This document shows, in pieces, positions 11,260-23,214 of a DNA stretch of 64,000 bases. The position numbers and the translations under genes were made by a program. Below the pieces are notes generated by a model, which ran no database searches, had not been told where the DNA came from, and was given only the letters and a program-made list of their open reading frames with translations. Origin of the DNA: Sciurus carolinensis (taxonomy: Eukaryota; Chordata; Mammalia; Rodentia; Sciuridae); the NCBI RefSeq assembly GCF_902686445.1, contig NC_062214.1:51867177-51931176 (forward strand). Direction: 5' to 3'. Each line of letters begins with the position of its first letter. Within the stretch, counting starts at the first letter, position 1.

Positions 11260-11370
11260 CCCAGCTACAGAGCTAGGTCACATGACCCAAAGTTTTACCA
11301 AAAGCAGCACTTTTATTCTGTAAAGTTGCCAAGGCAACACCAGCTGCTTATGACATCATGTGACTGAGGG
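11260..11370. promoter_or_regulatory. Candidate distal regulatory element with X-box
   Basis: A compact cluster of sites lies outside recognisable repeats. It has AGGTCA-ca-TGACCC (11275-11288), an inverted pair of nuclear-receptor half sites that also contains CACATG. It also has GTTGCCAAGGCAAC (11325-11338), which fits the palindromic X-box bound by RFX proteins. A TGACATCA CRE/AP-1-like site (11351-11358) is followed by a second CATGTGAC. Enhancer function is inference; the sequence shows motif density only. Confidence 0.4.
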
Positions 11371-14100
11371 GACACAGACTGATTTTAGAAGCCTAAAATT
11401 ATCACTCAATCTGCTCACCAAAATTCTGAAACAGTCAAGACAGCCCAAAGCCCAAGGAAAAGCTTCAGAAACACCGATCTGTGGAAATGGCGAGGGCCAT
11501 GAATTACGTATTGTTCTCTGAAGTCTGCTACCACAGCACCAATTCACATACTCAAAACATGCTCAAGATCCACATATGCCAAGCATGCAGGACACATCTG
11601 CTAGTCTGTTTTCAATTAAAGTCTTCCCATTACCATAAGGAAGGAAAGTAATTTTTAGCTTTTGTTAAATGGACTTTGAAAAATTAAAATCTATTTTTAC
11701 TTATGTCAAATCATGTCTCAAATTGTCCTAATTCAAGAAATGTTGAAGATAAAAACAAGGAATGATACTTTTCTGTCATAATGTGTAATCATATAGTAAT
11801 TAGAGATATATGTTCAGACAATAATTGTTTCAATATTTTGTAATAATAACAGTCTATGAACCATATTAAAAGTCTAAGTTTTAGGGGTTGCCAGAGAGAA
11901 TTAATTCCATAGACAGATCCAAAAGAATGTAACATAATTGTAAGATGATCATTTTTCAGGCAATTAGAAGCAGGGAAACTGGTCTCAACCTCACATTATT
12001 TCCTCCTGGAGAACAAATGAGGATGAAAAGTTGAAAGTGGACTAACTGAAAATATAATACTCTATCATATCATGTTGTCCAGCTTTACCCTTTTTGTTTT
12101 CAAAAAATTCACTTTTAAATTAAGATAGCTGCATTTGGAATTTATGGTTATACTGATAGAATGAGTAATATTAGTCCTGAAAGAAAATATTCAGAATATA
12201 AACATATCTCATAAGCACAAAGGCATCTCAGCTCTTTGTATTTGACTTTGCAAACATGAATAATTGTGTACAAACTACATGTAGGACAGTGTGCTAGGTT
12301 CTATGGGGCTACCAAGATGAATAAAATGTCATCTGTTCCTTCAAGGAGATTAAGTGAACCTACAACTAACTAAACAAAGCTATAGACAACTAAAACTAAA
12401 AGAACCACCAAACAAAGATCCCTTCTGGGTGAAAGCACCAGGGGTCTTCAAGGAACAAGGACCTGTTGAAATCACAATTGAGCAAGACTTGAACAAGTTG
12501 AGTAGGGAAGAGCATGCTAAGAAGAAAACAGTTGGGTGAAGGTTGAGAGAGGCAAGGGGAGAGTTTGGGAAGCAAAGAAACAAATTACATTTGGGAAATT
12601 GTTGGATGGGAATATAAGTGTAAGTACATAGACTGAGACCTAGTTCTGGAAGAATATCCATGAATAACTTTCTGAGGAGATTGGATTTGATTCTGAAAAC
12701 AAAAAGAAGTCACTAAAAATTGGGGGCAGAAGAATGACATATACTCTAAGAAGAGTTATTTGAGGGATGTCCACTGGATGGAAGATAAAACAGAGGAGTC
12801 CAGAGACTCAGCAGGGACCCAGAGAAAATATCTAGGTGGGAAGCAATGGAGAAGGGAATGGACTAAGGAGAAGGAGAAGAGGGACAAGAAACACACCTGA
12901 GGAGTAACTGGCTGCATGTGTGTGGGCAGAAGGGAGTGTTTGGGGACATTCCCTTGAAATGTCTAGGGACATAGAATTACTAATTTGAGTGCAATTTGAT
13001 CTAAGTAAAACTATCTTCATCTTTGTTCGGAGAGAACAAAGAATTGTGGGATTTTCTGCAGTATCCTTTACGATTAGTTTTCCTGTTTTTCTCACAAAAA
13101 GTGATGAGGGACTCAAAAAAGGAAGGTAATTTAAGACTTGTGAAGATGAACAGTCATGATGGAAAGGTGATTAGTGTCCACAGCGCATAGTCCCCAGCCT
13201 CTGGTCCTGACCAGGGTCCCCAGTTTCTCTATTCAGTTATATTGGACAAAACCTATGCTGACAGAGACTCTCTCCTAACCAAATTCCAGCCACACTTCCT
13301 AAGCCTCTTCTGGACTAGACCTCAACCTTGGACTATAAAGACTCAAACAATCACATATAATTTCTTACAGCTCAAGGCCACATCTGTAGAATGACCCAAG
13401 AGTTCCTGCCTAAATACTCTCAAGGCTGACAAAAGAATTCACTGTTTTTTCCAGCCACCTGAGTATAGGGCTCTGTGGGTGAATAGAAACCTAACTTCAG
13501 TAAGAACCAGTTAATAAACCTAGCTGAAATGCACATAGACCAATCCCAACCCAGTTTCTGCTTTTTGTAATTTTCCACTTTACTAACTGCTAAGCTCCCA
13601 AGAGGCACCCCTACCTATACCCTTATTTGCCCTAAAACATCCAGTCACTTCTGTACAAACAGAAATTGAATTCTGCTTATTCTGGACTCCTTTCCCTATT
13701 GGAATAATGTATTACAGATTAAAATCCATTCTTACCACTTTACCAGTGTCCTTCTTTATTGACAATGTCCATCTGCAGTTCTGTGTCAGCCTCTCCTGTC
13801 AGTGTCTCCAGCCATCCCTCAGACCTCCAGAGTTATGGGAAAAAGAAATAGCACCCCAACTCTGATGTGAAGAGTTCAAGCCTATATGGTTTGATATCAA
13901 TACATGTCTCTCAAAGAAAAGCATTCTAAAGTCCACTTAATGTTAACAGGTTATCTTGATTGGAGGTTTTTGTGAAGCTCTCATACCCTGTGAATTTCCC
14001 AAAAAGTATTTTCTAAATTTAAGTACAAAACCCTTTTTTCTTAAAGTTCGTGTATGGTTTAAAAACCTGTTAGGAAACAACACTGTAAAATGATACCTCA
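11371..14100. other. Intergenic; possible LTR-like part at 13180-13810
   Basis: No gene. Most of the block is unassigned. From about 13180 to 13810 it is C/T-richer, with a 'ggaataatgtattacagatt' stretch and a 'cttaccactttacc' end that recall the 3' part of a retroviral-type LTR. I cannot name a family and saw no flanking duplication. Open frames here lack recognisable domains. Confidence 0.3.
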
Positions 14101-14103
14101 TCA

Positions 14104-14160
14104 CTGGGGATATGGCTCAGTGGTAGAGTATATTTGAGGCCCTGGGTTTGATCCCTAGTA
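14104..14160 (+). mobile_element. ID-type SINE
   Basis: A tRNA-Ala-derived ID unit: 'ggggatatggctcagtggta' (box A region), then 'gaggccctgggtttgatccc' (box B region). Its 3' tail has become the long purine microsatellite that follows. Confidence 0.8.
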
Positions 14161-14408
14161 GGGAAGGAGGGAGGGAGGGAAGGAAGGAAAGAAGGAAGGA
14201 AGGAAGGAAGGAAGGAAGGAAGGAAGGAAGGAAGGAAGGAAGGAAGGAAGGAAGGAAGGAAGGAAAGAAGGAAGGAGGGAGGGAGGGAGAAAAGAAAGGA
14301 AAGAAGGAAGGAAGGAAGGAAGGAAGGAAGGAAGGAAGGAAGGAAGGAAGAGAGGGAGGGAGGGAGGGAGGGAGGGAGGGAAGGAAGGAAAGGAGAGAGA
14401 GAGAGAGA
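14158..14408. repeat. Long (GGAA)n/(GGGA)n polypurine tract
   Basis: About 250 bp, purine on the plus strand, in three blocks: GGAA-rich, GGGA and AAAGAA interruptions, then GGAA and GGGA again, ending in (GA)n. It arose from the tail of the adjacent ID SINE. Long Lys/Glu/Gly/Arg or Phe/Leu/Pro/Ser open frames across it are artefacts of the repeat. Confidence 0.95.
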
Positions 14409-14410
14409 TA

Positions 14411-15003
14411 AGCGGGGGGCGGGAATTGGTGGCCCACATCGCCACTTCTTCCTTCCACTCTACATTTTTACCTTTTCCATTTATCTGAAACTCTGAAGTT
14501 CCCTCTCCAGTAAAACAAAATAATTAGGTCAATGGGCACTGCTCACCATCCCTTTTATATCCCTTCTATAAGCCCAAGTTAAACAATCTTTAACTTCAAT
14601 CAACTTTCCTAACAGAAACTTCATTCTACAAATTGTCCTTTGTAAACAAAAGTATATTTAGAAGACATATCATTCATTCATGAACAGCATGTTTTACAGT
14701 AAAGTTTAATTCACCTCAAGAGCATCAACCATTTGCTATCTAAGCCAAAGATTAAACATCACTGAAAGCAAAATATCTAGAATAATCTCAGGGTAGGTTA
14801 AAACATGGACTTCATAGCTCTGGATGTAACAATAGGAAAATAGGAACCTGAAAATGCAATTCTAGCACGTTATTTAGTAAGTTGGTATTGAGAAACCAAG
14901 CCACACACCTCCTTACCAGGCAGTAAACATGTTTTTTTTTCCCCCTGAAACCAAACTATAAGTGACTTATGTGAATAAAATAAAAACATAAAAACATTTA
15001 ATG

Positions 15004-15065
<62 letters not shown>

Positions 15066-15381
15066 TCTCTCTCTCTCTCTTAGATTTTCTGCTTTAATTG
15101 AGGAACATAGTCAAATATTTTTGAGACATTACATCTTGGTTCAGACATAAAGTTTCCTGGTAACATGTCATTAAAACAAACTTTTGACTCAGATCATCTC
15201 TGTGATTGCCAATGTGTTTAGGGCTAAGCTTTGTTTACAGAAAAACACACAATTTGAGACTAAATTATGTATTGAAGTCATTATTCCAATTTGCCTGTTT
15301 TTGTTAGAAACTATGTGAAACTTGGAGTTGAGGGTTAGGAGTTAGAATCTGCATCAGAGTTTGTTTTCTCACAGCACCCTG
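14411..15381. other. Intergenic, unassigned, with (CT)n tract
   Basis: No gene or named repeat apart from the (CT)n microsatellite at about 15005-15080. Confidence 0.4.
15005..15080. repeat. (CT)n microsatellite
   Basis: About 76 bp of CT dinucleotides with a single ccct interruption near 15060. Confidence 0.95.
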
Positions 15382-15460
15382 TATTAGTCAGTTTTTCATT
15401 GCTGTAACCAAAATACCTGACATAAACAACTTAAAGGAGGAAAAGTTTATTCAGGAATTT
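15382..15460 (-). mobile_element. MaLR LTR fragment, antisense
   Basis: The 'tattagtcagtttttcattg' start followed by 'accaaaatacctgac' and 'ggaggaaaagtttatt' is the antisense 3' end of a MaLR LTR. Only this end is recognisable, so the element is truncated or diverges quickly. Confidence 0.6.
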
Positions 15461-16850
15461 AAGTCACGTGAATTATACATTTCCAAAAATTACTCGTCAC
15501 TGCGGAATAAATTATAGGGGACAAGGGTAGACCAAGACTAATTAAAAAGTTTGTGCAGAAATTGAAATGAGAGGTGGTTACATATGTTCTTGGGGAGAAA
15601 GAGTGGAGGGAGTAAGAAGTGGTTGGAAAGGAAAAATAAATGTCAAAGGAAGACCAAAAAATGTGTTGATAGGGTAGATATGGGTGTTGAGGAAAACAGA
15701 GAAAACAGGGAGAACTCCTGTACCTCAGGTCTTGGATGAATGCTGGGACCATTACCTTAGATGGAGAAACAAGAGCAGGAACATTTTTGCAAATTGGTGA
15801 GAAGTCAATAGAGGGAGGATCAATCTATTTAGGATAAAGTTCAAGCATCATATAAGCAAATAGTATGCATCTGGACTTAGAGAAGAGCTGAGTGAAGGGC
15901 CATTAGGAGTCAATACTGGAATTCACAGGTATGGATGAGTTCAATGAAACTCATTCATTTAGAGTCATTATCTGACCTTTAGCCAGGAGCCACTAAAGTA
16001 CATAATCCTTTAATGGGATTGTTTGTATACCTTAGAAAAAATGTTTTATCCATCTCATGACCCTTAAAAATGAAAAGCATTTGGAGAAAATGGGGTAGAA
16101 GTGAAGAAAGCAAGAACTTCAGGAACTCATGTGGTCCTCATGGAGGCAACAGAGCATACTGTCTACAGCCAAGAACTGCAACCAAAGTTGGGAGAATTCT
16201 CCAAAAGGTATGACTTAGGTCAAATTGTCCTGGTATCAGCAATAACAGCAATGGCCAAGGAAACAGTACCAGAAATACAGAGCAGGGGTAAGTCAAGCAC
16301 ATCCCTCAGAGTCTCTGCCTCTACCAGTCTCTTAGCCTATCCGTATCCATGGACTGCTTTCACTAACACCTTTGAGAATTTTCAGCATTATTCTCCTTTC
16401 CCACAGTCAAATCTGGGAGGCCACAGCTCAAAGATACCAGCAGGGATTCTAGAAACCTCAGCTCCAGCCTTGACTATGGACTTCATGTCAGAGTCTGAAT
16501 GGCTATCTGGACACAAAGGGCATCTTTCATCCCCAAACTCCTTTTGTGAACTTTATTTCTATATCTACCACTCACTGCCAAAGTGGGGCTAACTGTCTGA
16601 AGAAGGACAACACTCTATGGGAACATTTCTGAATTAGTAGAAGAGTCAGTTCACTGAAATGTCCTGCTCATCTCTTGGAGGGAACCATGAAAACCCTAGG
16701 ACAACAGCATATATTTATGAGACTCACTTATGTTGCTGACCAAAGCTTTAATTCATTCACTTTTATCTCTGTAGAGATAAAATTCAACGAAGAGAGATTC
16801 TGTTCTCCACCTTTAACATGTATAGAGTCATCTGAAGGGTTGCTCAAATG
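15461..16850. other. Intergenic, unassigned; holds a chance ORF
   Basis: No repeat named. A 163-codon plus-strand open frame at 16101-16592 is the longest outside MEX3B and the microsatellites. I see no domain, signal peptide, low-complexity pattern or splice context, so I treat it as chance. Confidence 0.4.
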
Positions 16851-16851
16851 G

Positions 16852-16945
16852 TGCTGAAGTGCAACCCAAGAATTGCATCTCTGACAGGTTCACAGGTGAT
16901 GCTGATGTTTCCGATCCACAGTCCATGCTTTGAGAATGACTTCTG
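16852..16945 (+). mobile_element. MER5-type hAT fragment
   Basis: The segment 'aattgcatctctgacagg' then 'caggtgatgctgatg' and 'ctttgagaatgact' follows the 3' half of MER5, a small hAT-Charlie element. The terminal inverted repeat is degraded. Confidence 0.5.
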
Positions 16946-16959
16946 TAGAATGAGTTTTC

Positions 16960-17560
16960 CACACTGCATGACTATAAAAATAATTTATTCATTCTTCTGT
17001 GATGGATATCTGGGTTGTTTTCATCTGGGGGCTGTTATAGGTAATGATTCTATGAATATCTTCACATGTCATTTGGTTCACATATGTGACATTTCTGCTG
17101 GGTCCTCTGGGTTATAGATATGTATATGTTCAGATTTGGTGGCTATAGCCAATGAGTGTTCCCAAGTAGTTCAAACAATTTTCACTCCCATGAGCAACAA
17201 TATTTGAGTTTCTGTCACTTGAGATCCTTACCAACAGTTAGGCTTGTGAAGTCCTTAAGTTTCCACCAATCTGGTGACTGTGTGTGGTTCTCGTTATGGT
17301 TTTAATTTTCATTTCCCTGATGACTAATGAGGTGGAGGCCTTCTACCATGTTTATAGGACATTAAGATTTCTTTCATATCTCTAATTGCTGTGAATGAGC
17401 TCTTTATACATTTTGGATACTAGATCTTTGTCAGTTATATGTGTTGCCAACATTTTCTTCCATTATGTAGCTTGTCTTTTCACTCTTTACAGTATCTTTT
17501 TATGAATAGCATTTCTTGATACTAATGGAGCCTATTTCAATGTTTCACAAACTCTTTATG
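16960..17560 (-). mobile_element. Old L1, ORF2 3' region, antisense
   Basis: Reading along the plus strand, landmarks of antisense L1 appear in order: 'gatggatatctgggttgttt' (17002), the 'ctgctgggtcctctgggtta' equivalent (17095), 'tggttttaattttcatttcc' (17298), 'ctgatgactaatgaggt' and the 'agctctttatacattttgga' region (17398). It is strongly diverged and non-coding. Confidence 0.75.
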
Positions 17561-18470
17561 AAGAGGGATACTCTCCCCTACACACAAATCAATTGGGAAT
17601 GGATACTTTTGAAAATATAATAAAATGATTTAATATAACATGAGATTTTTGAAAGGTACTCAAAAATACTTTATTGTCAAGGAATGTAATTAAGAGACCC
17701 ACCATCCCTAAACCATATTTCTGAGGATGGTATATCCAAGAACGAAGTGAAAATAAGGAATCAGAGTGGAGTTTTTAACATCTGCCAATCTCACCAATTA
17801 ACCCTTAAACAAAGAGCACTAAACTATCAAGTTTTTTATTGCTGAATAAAGGGCACAAATAGACATCCTCACCTTCCCTCTCCTTCTTGAATTTCCTCCC
17901 ACTCCACTCTTGTCCTTTCTTCCATTTCCCTCCTCATTCATGAGGATCGTAAGCCATGGTGTGGTGAACACATCTGTATACATTCAGGCTTATTAACAAA
18001 AAGGGATTTTGAGGGGTTTTAAGTCATATAAAAATGTCCCCAGAATTAAAAAAAAATCCAAGTCAAAACATCTTGTAGACTAGGTGAATGGCACACTCGG
18101 TACAGCTTGATTTTAGCAGAGCATTCAAAACCTTTTCTGCAGGATGTAATTATAGATAAATGGAACAATAGGAACAGGAAGATTGCATTGTTAGCTCATA
18201 AAAGAGAATGTTTGAACAATATTATTATATAAAAAGAAATTAGCATGTGATGACTGACTTAATTGATGTTTCCTTTATTTTCTTCTGTTAAGAGGATTTT
18301 AAAAACTGATTTTGTGCTTCACAGCTGCACCTGCTTCTGTGTCTGTCTCCTCCAGATTGTGAGCTTCATGAGGACAGGAATTACATCACACTCATTGGCA
18401 GTGGGTTTTTTATAGGCAATCTTTATCAGGTTAAGAAAGTTCCCTTCCACTCCTCATTTGTTAAAAGTTG
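17561..18470. other. Intergenic; L2-like fragment near 18345-18420
   Basis: Mostly unassigned. The phrase 'tccagattgtgagcttcatgaggacagg' near 18352 resembles the 3' region of L2 LINEs. No gene. Confidence 0.35.
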
Positions 18471-18474
18471 ATCA

Positions 18475-20300
18475 TGAGTGAATGTTTCATTTTTTACATA
18501 GTTTTCCTGCATCTATTGAAATCATCATATAGTTTCTGCTTTAATCAGTGAGTGTTGTGAAATGTGTGAATAGATTTTCTCATGTTAGTCTCATTTTATA
18601 CTTTCTGGGATAAGTCCAGATTGGTCATGATGTATTGTCTCTTTTTATATATTGATGAATTTAGTTTGCTAGTTTTTTCACTAGTTCATGATCTAAACTT
18701 TTTCCTACTGTCATTATCTAGTTTTGATAACAGGGTTAAACCTGCTTCATTAAATGAGTAGGAGAAATTTTTTCTATTTTATAGAATCTTTTGTGTGAAA
18801 TCAGAACTGCATGTATGGTAATTGTTTGCTAGAACCTGTACATAAAGCCTCTGGACCTAAGAATCTTTGGAGGAAAATTTCAAATTACTGATTTATATGT
18901 TTAATGGTTACAGAACAATTTGTGTTTTCTACTTTTCTTTGGTCAATTTTGATAAACATTCTTTTTTCTAGGAATTTGTCTATTTTACCTAAGTTTTTAA
19001 AAATGGAAGCTATTCATAACATTCATATTACCAATATTCTAATCTCTACAGCATATGTAGTTATGTTGCCTTTTTCTTTTATTATTGTTTACCTGAGTCT
19101 TATTTATTTATTAGTAATAGTGACTTAGCAATATTATTAATTCTTTCAAACAACACAGTTGTACTTTTTCATGTTTTCTATTATCTCTTTACTTCCTATT
19201 TCAGTGATTTTTATCCTAGCTTTAATATTTTCTTTTTGGAGGTTTATTTTGTTTTCATTTTTCTAATTTACTTAGAATTCTGTAGGACATTGCTTAAGTT
19301 GTTAATCTTTAGTCTTTCTTCTTTTCTTGTATAAGTATTTAAGGCTTTAAATTTCCCTTTCCCTTAAATTTCAGCTACAACCTAAGTTCTTGTGTGTAGC
19401 ATTTTTCGATGTTATTCAATTCCAAACATTTCATTTTGGTTTCCTGTTTGACCTTGGAATTCTTTAGAAGTGTTCCTATTTCCAAACAGATGCAGTTTTT
19501 TAATTACCTTTTGGTGTTCATTTTGAACTTAATTTTTATGATAGATAATATAGTCTTATAGTTCCTATCCTTAAAAATGTGCTTGCTATTATGTTCTAGT
19601 GATACACTGTCCAATATAGTAACCAGAGCCACAATGGCTACCTGAATATAGATTAAAGAAAATTAAAAGTTCAGTTTCACCATTGCACTGCCACATTTCA
19701 ATTTCTCAGTGGCCAGATGTACCCAGAGCCTCCCGTATTAGATAACAAATATAGAGCATTTCCATCCCTGCAGAAAATTAACAATATATGCCATTTATTT
19801 GCCATGGTGCTGGAGAAGAATGGGGATTCTGCAGCTATAGGATACAGCAGCTACTATGCATAAATAAGACCAAGCTTTTTAATGGTATTGAACTCACATG
19901 TATCCTTACTGAATGGTAAATCTGCTCTGTTACAGAGAAAAGTGTGTTAAAGTCCCTACTATGATGGTGAACTTCTTAATTTCTCCATATAGTACTGTCA
20001 ATTTTTGTTTCATATGTTTTGAGACTACATTATTATAGGCAAGCAAGATTAGAATTGTGACATCTTCCTTAAGAATCGAACTTTTAATTATTATGTATTG
20101 ATTATTTTTGTCTCTGTTAATGCTTCTTATGTAAAAACCTATTCTTTTCTAATATGACCACACCTGTAGTGGTCATATTAATGGTCATACTAATATTTAC
20201 CTGGAATATCTTTTTCCATTATTTTGGCTTTCAACATTTTTTTATATTAAGTATGTCTATTATAAGCAAAATATGGCTGTTAATGTCAAAGATGGGGTAA
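18475..20300 (-). mobile_element. Old L1, ORF2 5'/middle region, antisense
   Basis: Antisense L1 (L1ME/L1MC age) recognised by 'gataaacattcttttttcta'-type stretches, 'cttggaattctttagaagtg' (19453) and, after the MER3 insertion, 'gtgttaaagtccctactatg' (19946), 'agtactgtcaatttttgttt' (19991) and 'tacctggaatatctttttcc' (20199). L1 sequence on both sides of 19594-19792 shows that the DNA transposon inserted into it. It may belong to the same antisense L1 as 16960-17560, separated by rearranged sequence. Confidence 0.7.
19594..19792 (+). mobile_element. MER3-type DNA transposon
   Basis: Starts 'acactgtccaatatagtaac' and ends with 'agagcatttccatccctgca' preceding 'gaaaatta', matching the two ends of MER3 (hAT-Blackjack) as I remember it. 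It is nested in antisense L1. Confidence 0.65.
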
Positions 20301-20684
20301 TTTGTAATTACGGCTCATGTATATTCCCTCTATGTGTGGACTAACAGAGTCACTTATTTAATGAAGAACTTTAAACTAAGGCCTAGAAGTTCAGGAGTTG
20401 AAAAGTCTCCCTATAACTTGAAAAAGGCAGCTCAACCTGAGATAATATTTACATAGACTGAGTATATGAAAAGACTCAAAACATTTTAGGGAAATTTCAG
20501 GACAATATTTTTTAACATGTGCACTGCCCTGGATAATTGCTTAAAGTTTCCATATGCATTACTTCCTAAGCAAAGTGCAATCATGATCCATGATGTTCAG
20601 GTGGAAAAATATGTGTCTTCTAGTGTAAATTACCCAAGTTCTCAAAGCGTAAGTAAAAGACTTTGCATTAGTCACAACTCTTCA
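20301..20684. other. Intergenic, unassigned
   Basis: No gene or recognised repeat. Confidence 0.4.
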
Positions 20685-21212
20685 TAGGCAAAGAAACAAC
20701 ATAACACATGTAAGAGGGGATTTATTAGATTGGCTTACATGATGAGAGGTTGAATAGTCTCATAATAACTGCCTACAGACTGGAGAACCATGGAAACCAG
20801 TAACTTTTCAGTCTGAGAAGCTAGAAGTCTTAGAATAAGAGGGACCAATGATGGAGCCCAGATGGAGGCTGCAGGACTGCAAACCCCCTGGAAAGTCACT
20901 GGTGCACGTACACATTCAAAAGCTCTGGAATCTAACATCCACAGGCAACAGCAAATATCACACTGACTCAAGAAGGATGGAATACGTGCAAGCTTCCCCC
21001 TTCTTCCACATTTTCATTCCATCCTGACCCCCAGCTTATTGGACAGTGCTGTGCACATTCAAGGCAGGTCTTCCCCACTCGGTTCAGTGACTCACACTCC
21101 AATCTTCTCTGGAAATACCCTCAGACACACCCAGAAGTGTGCTTTACCAGTTCTCCATATGTTTCTCACTCCAGTCAAGTTGACAGCCAAGATTGACGAT
21201 CACAGACCTACA
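20685..21212 (-). mobile_element. ERVL/MaLR-type LTR, antisense
   Basis: The plus strand begins with a 'ggggatttattagattggct' block and later has 'ctggaaataccctcagacac', 'acccagaagtgtgcttta' and 'tccagtcaagttgacagcca', a recurrent antisense LTR signature in mammals. The subfamily is not assigned. Two 78-codon open frames within it are chance. Confidence 0.55.
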
Positions 21213-21706
21213 AATTTGAGTGGGAATCTTCTAGTTGCCCACCATACCAGCACTCACTTACCCATCGATTGTTAAGAGTGGCTAGTTATTCTGAGGTTAT
21301 GGCTTTAGACATTTGGGCAATCATAGACAATCATGATATTCTTCTCTTCAGGTTCTCCTCCTTCCTGTCTGCACTTTGAATCCTTAATGGAAACTTTTTC
21401 TTTCCACCATCTCTTGAATACATCACCTGACATGGCAAAGGAGAATTAGGTTACAGATGCAAACTTCTCTCTTCTCTCACTTACTAGAGACCGGGGTGGC
21501 TGGAAGCTGGAGAGTATTCATTGCAGGAGCCCTTGCTGAGATCTAAATTTAGTTCAAAAAGGAAAGTAGAAAAGAAAGAACTGGCCACAGAGAATTTGTT
21601 ACAAGTGGGTAATGTGGACTGCTTGATCTCTCCTACATAGCGCTAACTAGCATTCTGTCTCCAACTTCCTTCCTTAATTCTACCCTCATCTCTCTAACTC
21701 CGCTAG
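21213..21706. other. Intergenic, unassigned
   Basis: No gene or named repeat. The target site for the L1 described next lies at its right edge. Confidence 0.4.
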
Positions 21707-22550
21707 GAATACTACCTCCTTACACTCATACACTGTCAGTGGGACTGCAGATTAGTACAACCCCTCTGGAAAGTAGTATGGAGATTCCTCAAAAAACTAG
21801 GGATGGACCCACCCTAGTGCTGGCTATCCCACTCCTTGGTATTTTCCTAAAATAACTAAAATCAGCATATTACAGCCATACAGTCACCTCAATGTTTATA
21901 GCAACACAATTCACAATAGCTAAATCAGAGAGTCAATGGAGGTGCTCATTAATAGGTGAATGGATTAAGAAATTGCATATGTATACACAATGGACTTCTA
22001 TTCTGCCATAAAGAATGAATTTATGGCATTGCTGGTAAATGGATGGAAATGGAGAGTACGCTACTAAGTGAAATAAGCCAGACTCAGGGACTCAAAGGTT
22101 GAAGGTTTTCTCTCATATATGAAAATCAGAGTAAAATAAAGGAAAGGAGGAGGTATATTATCATATCTCTATGACAATAGAGAGAAGATCAGTAGCATAG
22201 AAGAAGGAGATCATGAGGCAGAATAGAAGAATGGCAGAGTGGAGGAATGGCAAATAGGAGGAAAAGTGGAATGAATTCTTTTAAAATCATACTATGTACC
22301 ACAGGGAATTTTACCTTTATGTATAAGTAAAAAGAACCAATCAAATGTAAATAAATAGATGAGCAAAAGGAAGTGTAGCAGAATTGAAGAAGGAGAATGG
22401 GGGAGGGAGGGAAAATGGGAAGAAAAAGAGGGTAGAGAAAAGGGGAGTCATGGACTAAAATCAAATTTCCTGCATGTGTGATTTTGTTGGAATGAGCCCA
22501 ACTACTATGTATAACTATAAGGTTTTAATTTAAAAAGAATACTACCTCCT
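21707..22550 (+). mobile_element. 5'-truncated L1 with 14-bp target-site duplication
   Basis: L1 ORF2 end and 3' UTR occupy 21721-22536. Landmarks are 'cactgtcagtgggactgcag', the 'ctggaaagtagtatggagatt' stretch, 'ttcacaatagctaaat', 'aatggatggaaatgg', a GA-rich 3' UTR, then 'gagcccaactactatgtata' near the end. It is flanked by gaatactacctcct at 21707-21720 and 22537-22550, a perfect 14-bp duplication marking target-primed insertion. The copy is about 816 bp and is non-coding. Confidence 0.9.
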
Positions 22551-22673
22551 CCACCCAATCAGATTATATTAACTTCGCATTCATCCTCCATCTTTACTCG
22601 AGTCATTCCTCTCATTCAGTACTATTCCTATACCTGTGCTTTTGATATCATCCCCTCTGTCTTCTTGGGAGCT
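22551..22673. other. Short unassigned spacer
   Basis: Sequence between the L1 and the following LTR, with nothing recognised. Confidence 0.4.
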
Positions 22674-23075
22674 ATATTAGTTCATTTTTCATTACTATAA
22701 CAAAATACCTGAGGCTGGATAACTTTATAAATAAAAGAGATTTATATAGTTAGAAGATTCAAGGGCATGAGCTTGGCTTTGGTAAGAATTTCATAATGGA
22801 TGATAGAAATTCATGTGAGAAAGACGGATCACATTGGAAAATAACCAAAGACCCTGGATTGATTCAATCTTGCCCTTTTATAAAAACCTTCTCTTGAGAA
22901 CTACCAAGGAGTCCCACAAGGATTACCTTAATTCATTCAGAGGACAGATCACAACCTAAAGACCTCTCATTAGGGGTCATCCCTTAAAGGTTCCAGGTCA
23001 CTTCCCAATACCACCACCTGGGGACCAAGTTTCTAACATATGCACCTAGGGTACAAACTGCATCTGAACCACAGC
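22674..23075 (-). mobile_element. MaLR solo LTR, antisense
   Basis: Begins 'tattagttcatttttcatta' and 'aacaaaatacctgaggctgg', passes a '...ccaccacctggggacc' region and ends near 'ctgaaccacagca'. This is the usual antisense MaLR (MST/THE1-like) layout. About 400 bp. Confidence 0.7.
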
Positions 23076-23214
23076 AGGAGCCTTTTCATCCATCTTTACC
23101 TCTCTGCCTTATATCTGAAATCTATCCCTCTTGTGGCATTTTCATCTCAATAAATAAAAAGGCCTGCTTCTTCTGTTTGTTTGTTTTTTTAAATCCTACC
23201 TCAACTCTGTGCAG
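23076..23214. other. Short unassigned spacer
   Basis: No feature recognised. Confidence 0.35.

Noticed and set aside
14117..14458. Open frames rich in Lys/Glu/Gly/Arg or Phe/Leu/Pro/Ser
   Set aside because: Direct translations of the GGAA/TTCC microsatellite.
16101..16592. 163-codon plus-strand open frame in the desert
   Set aside because: No domain, no splice or promoter context, ordinary composition; a length reachable by chance in 64 kb. Cross-species conservation would change this view.
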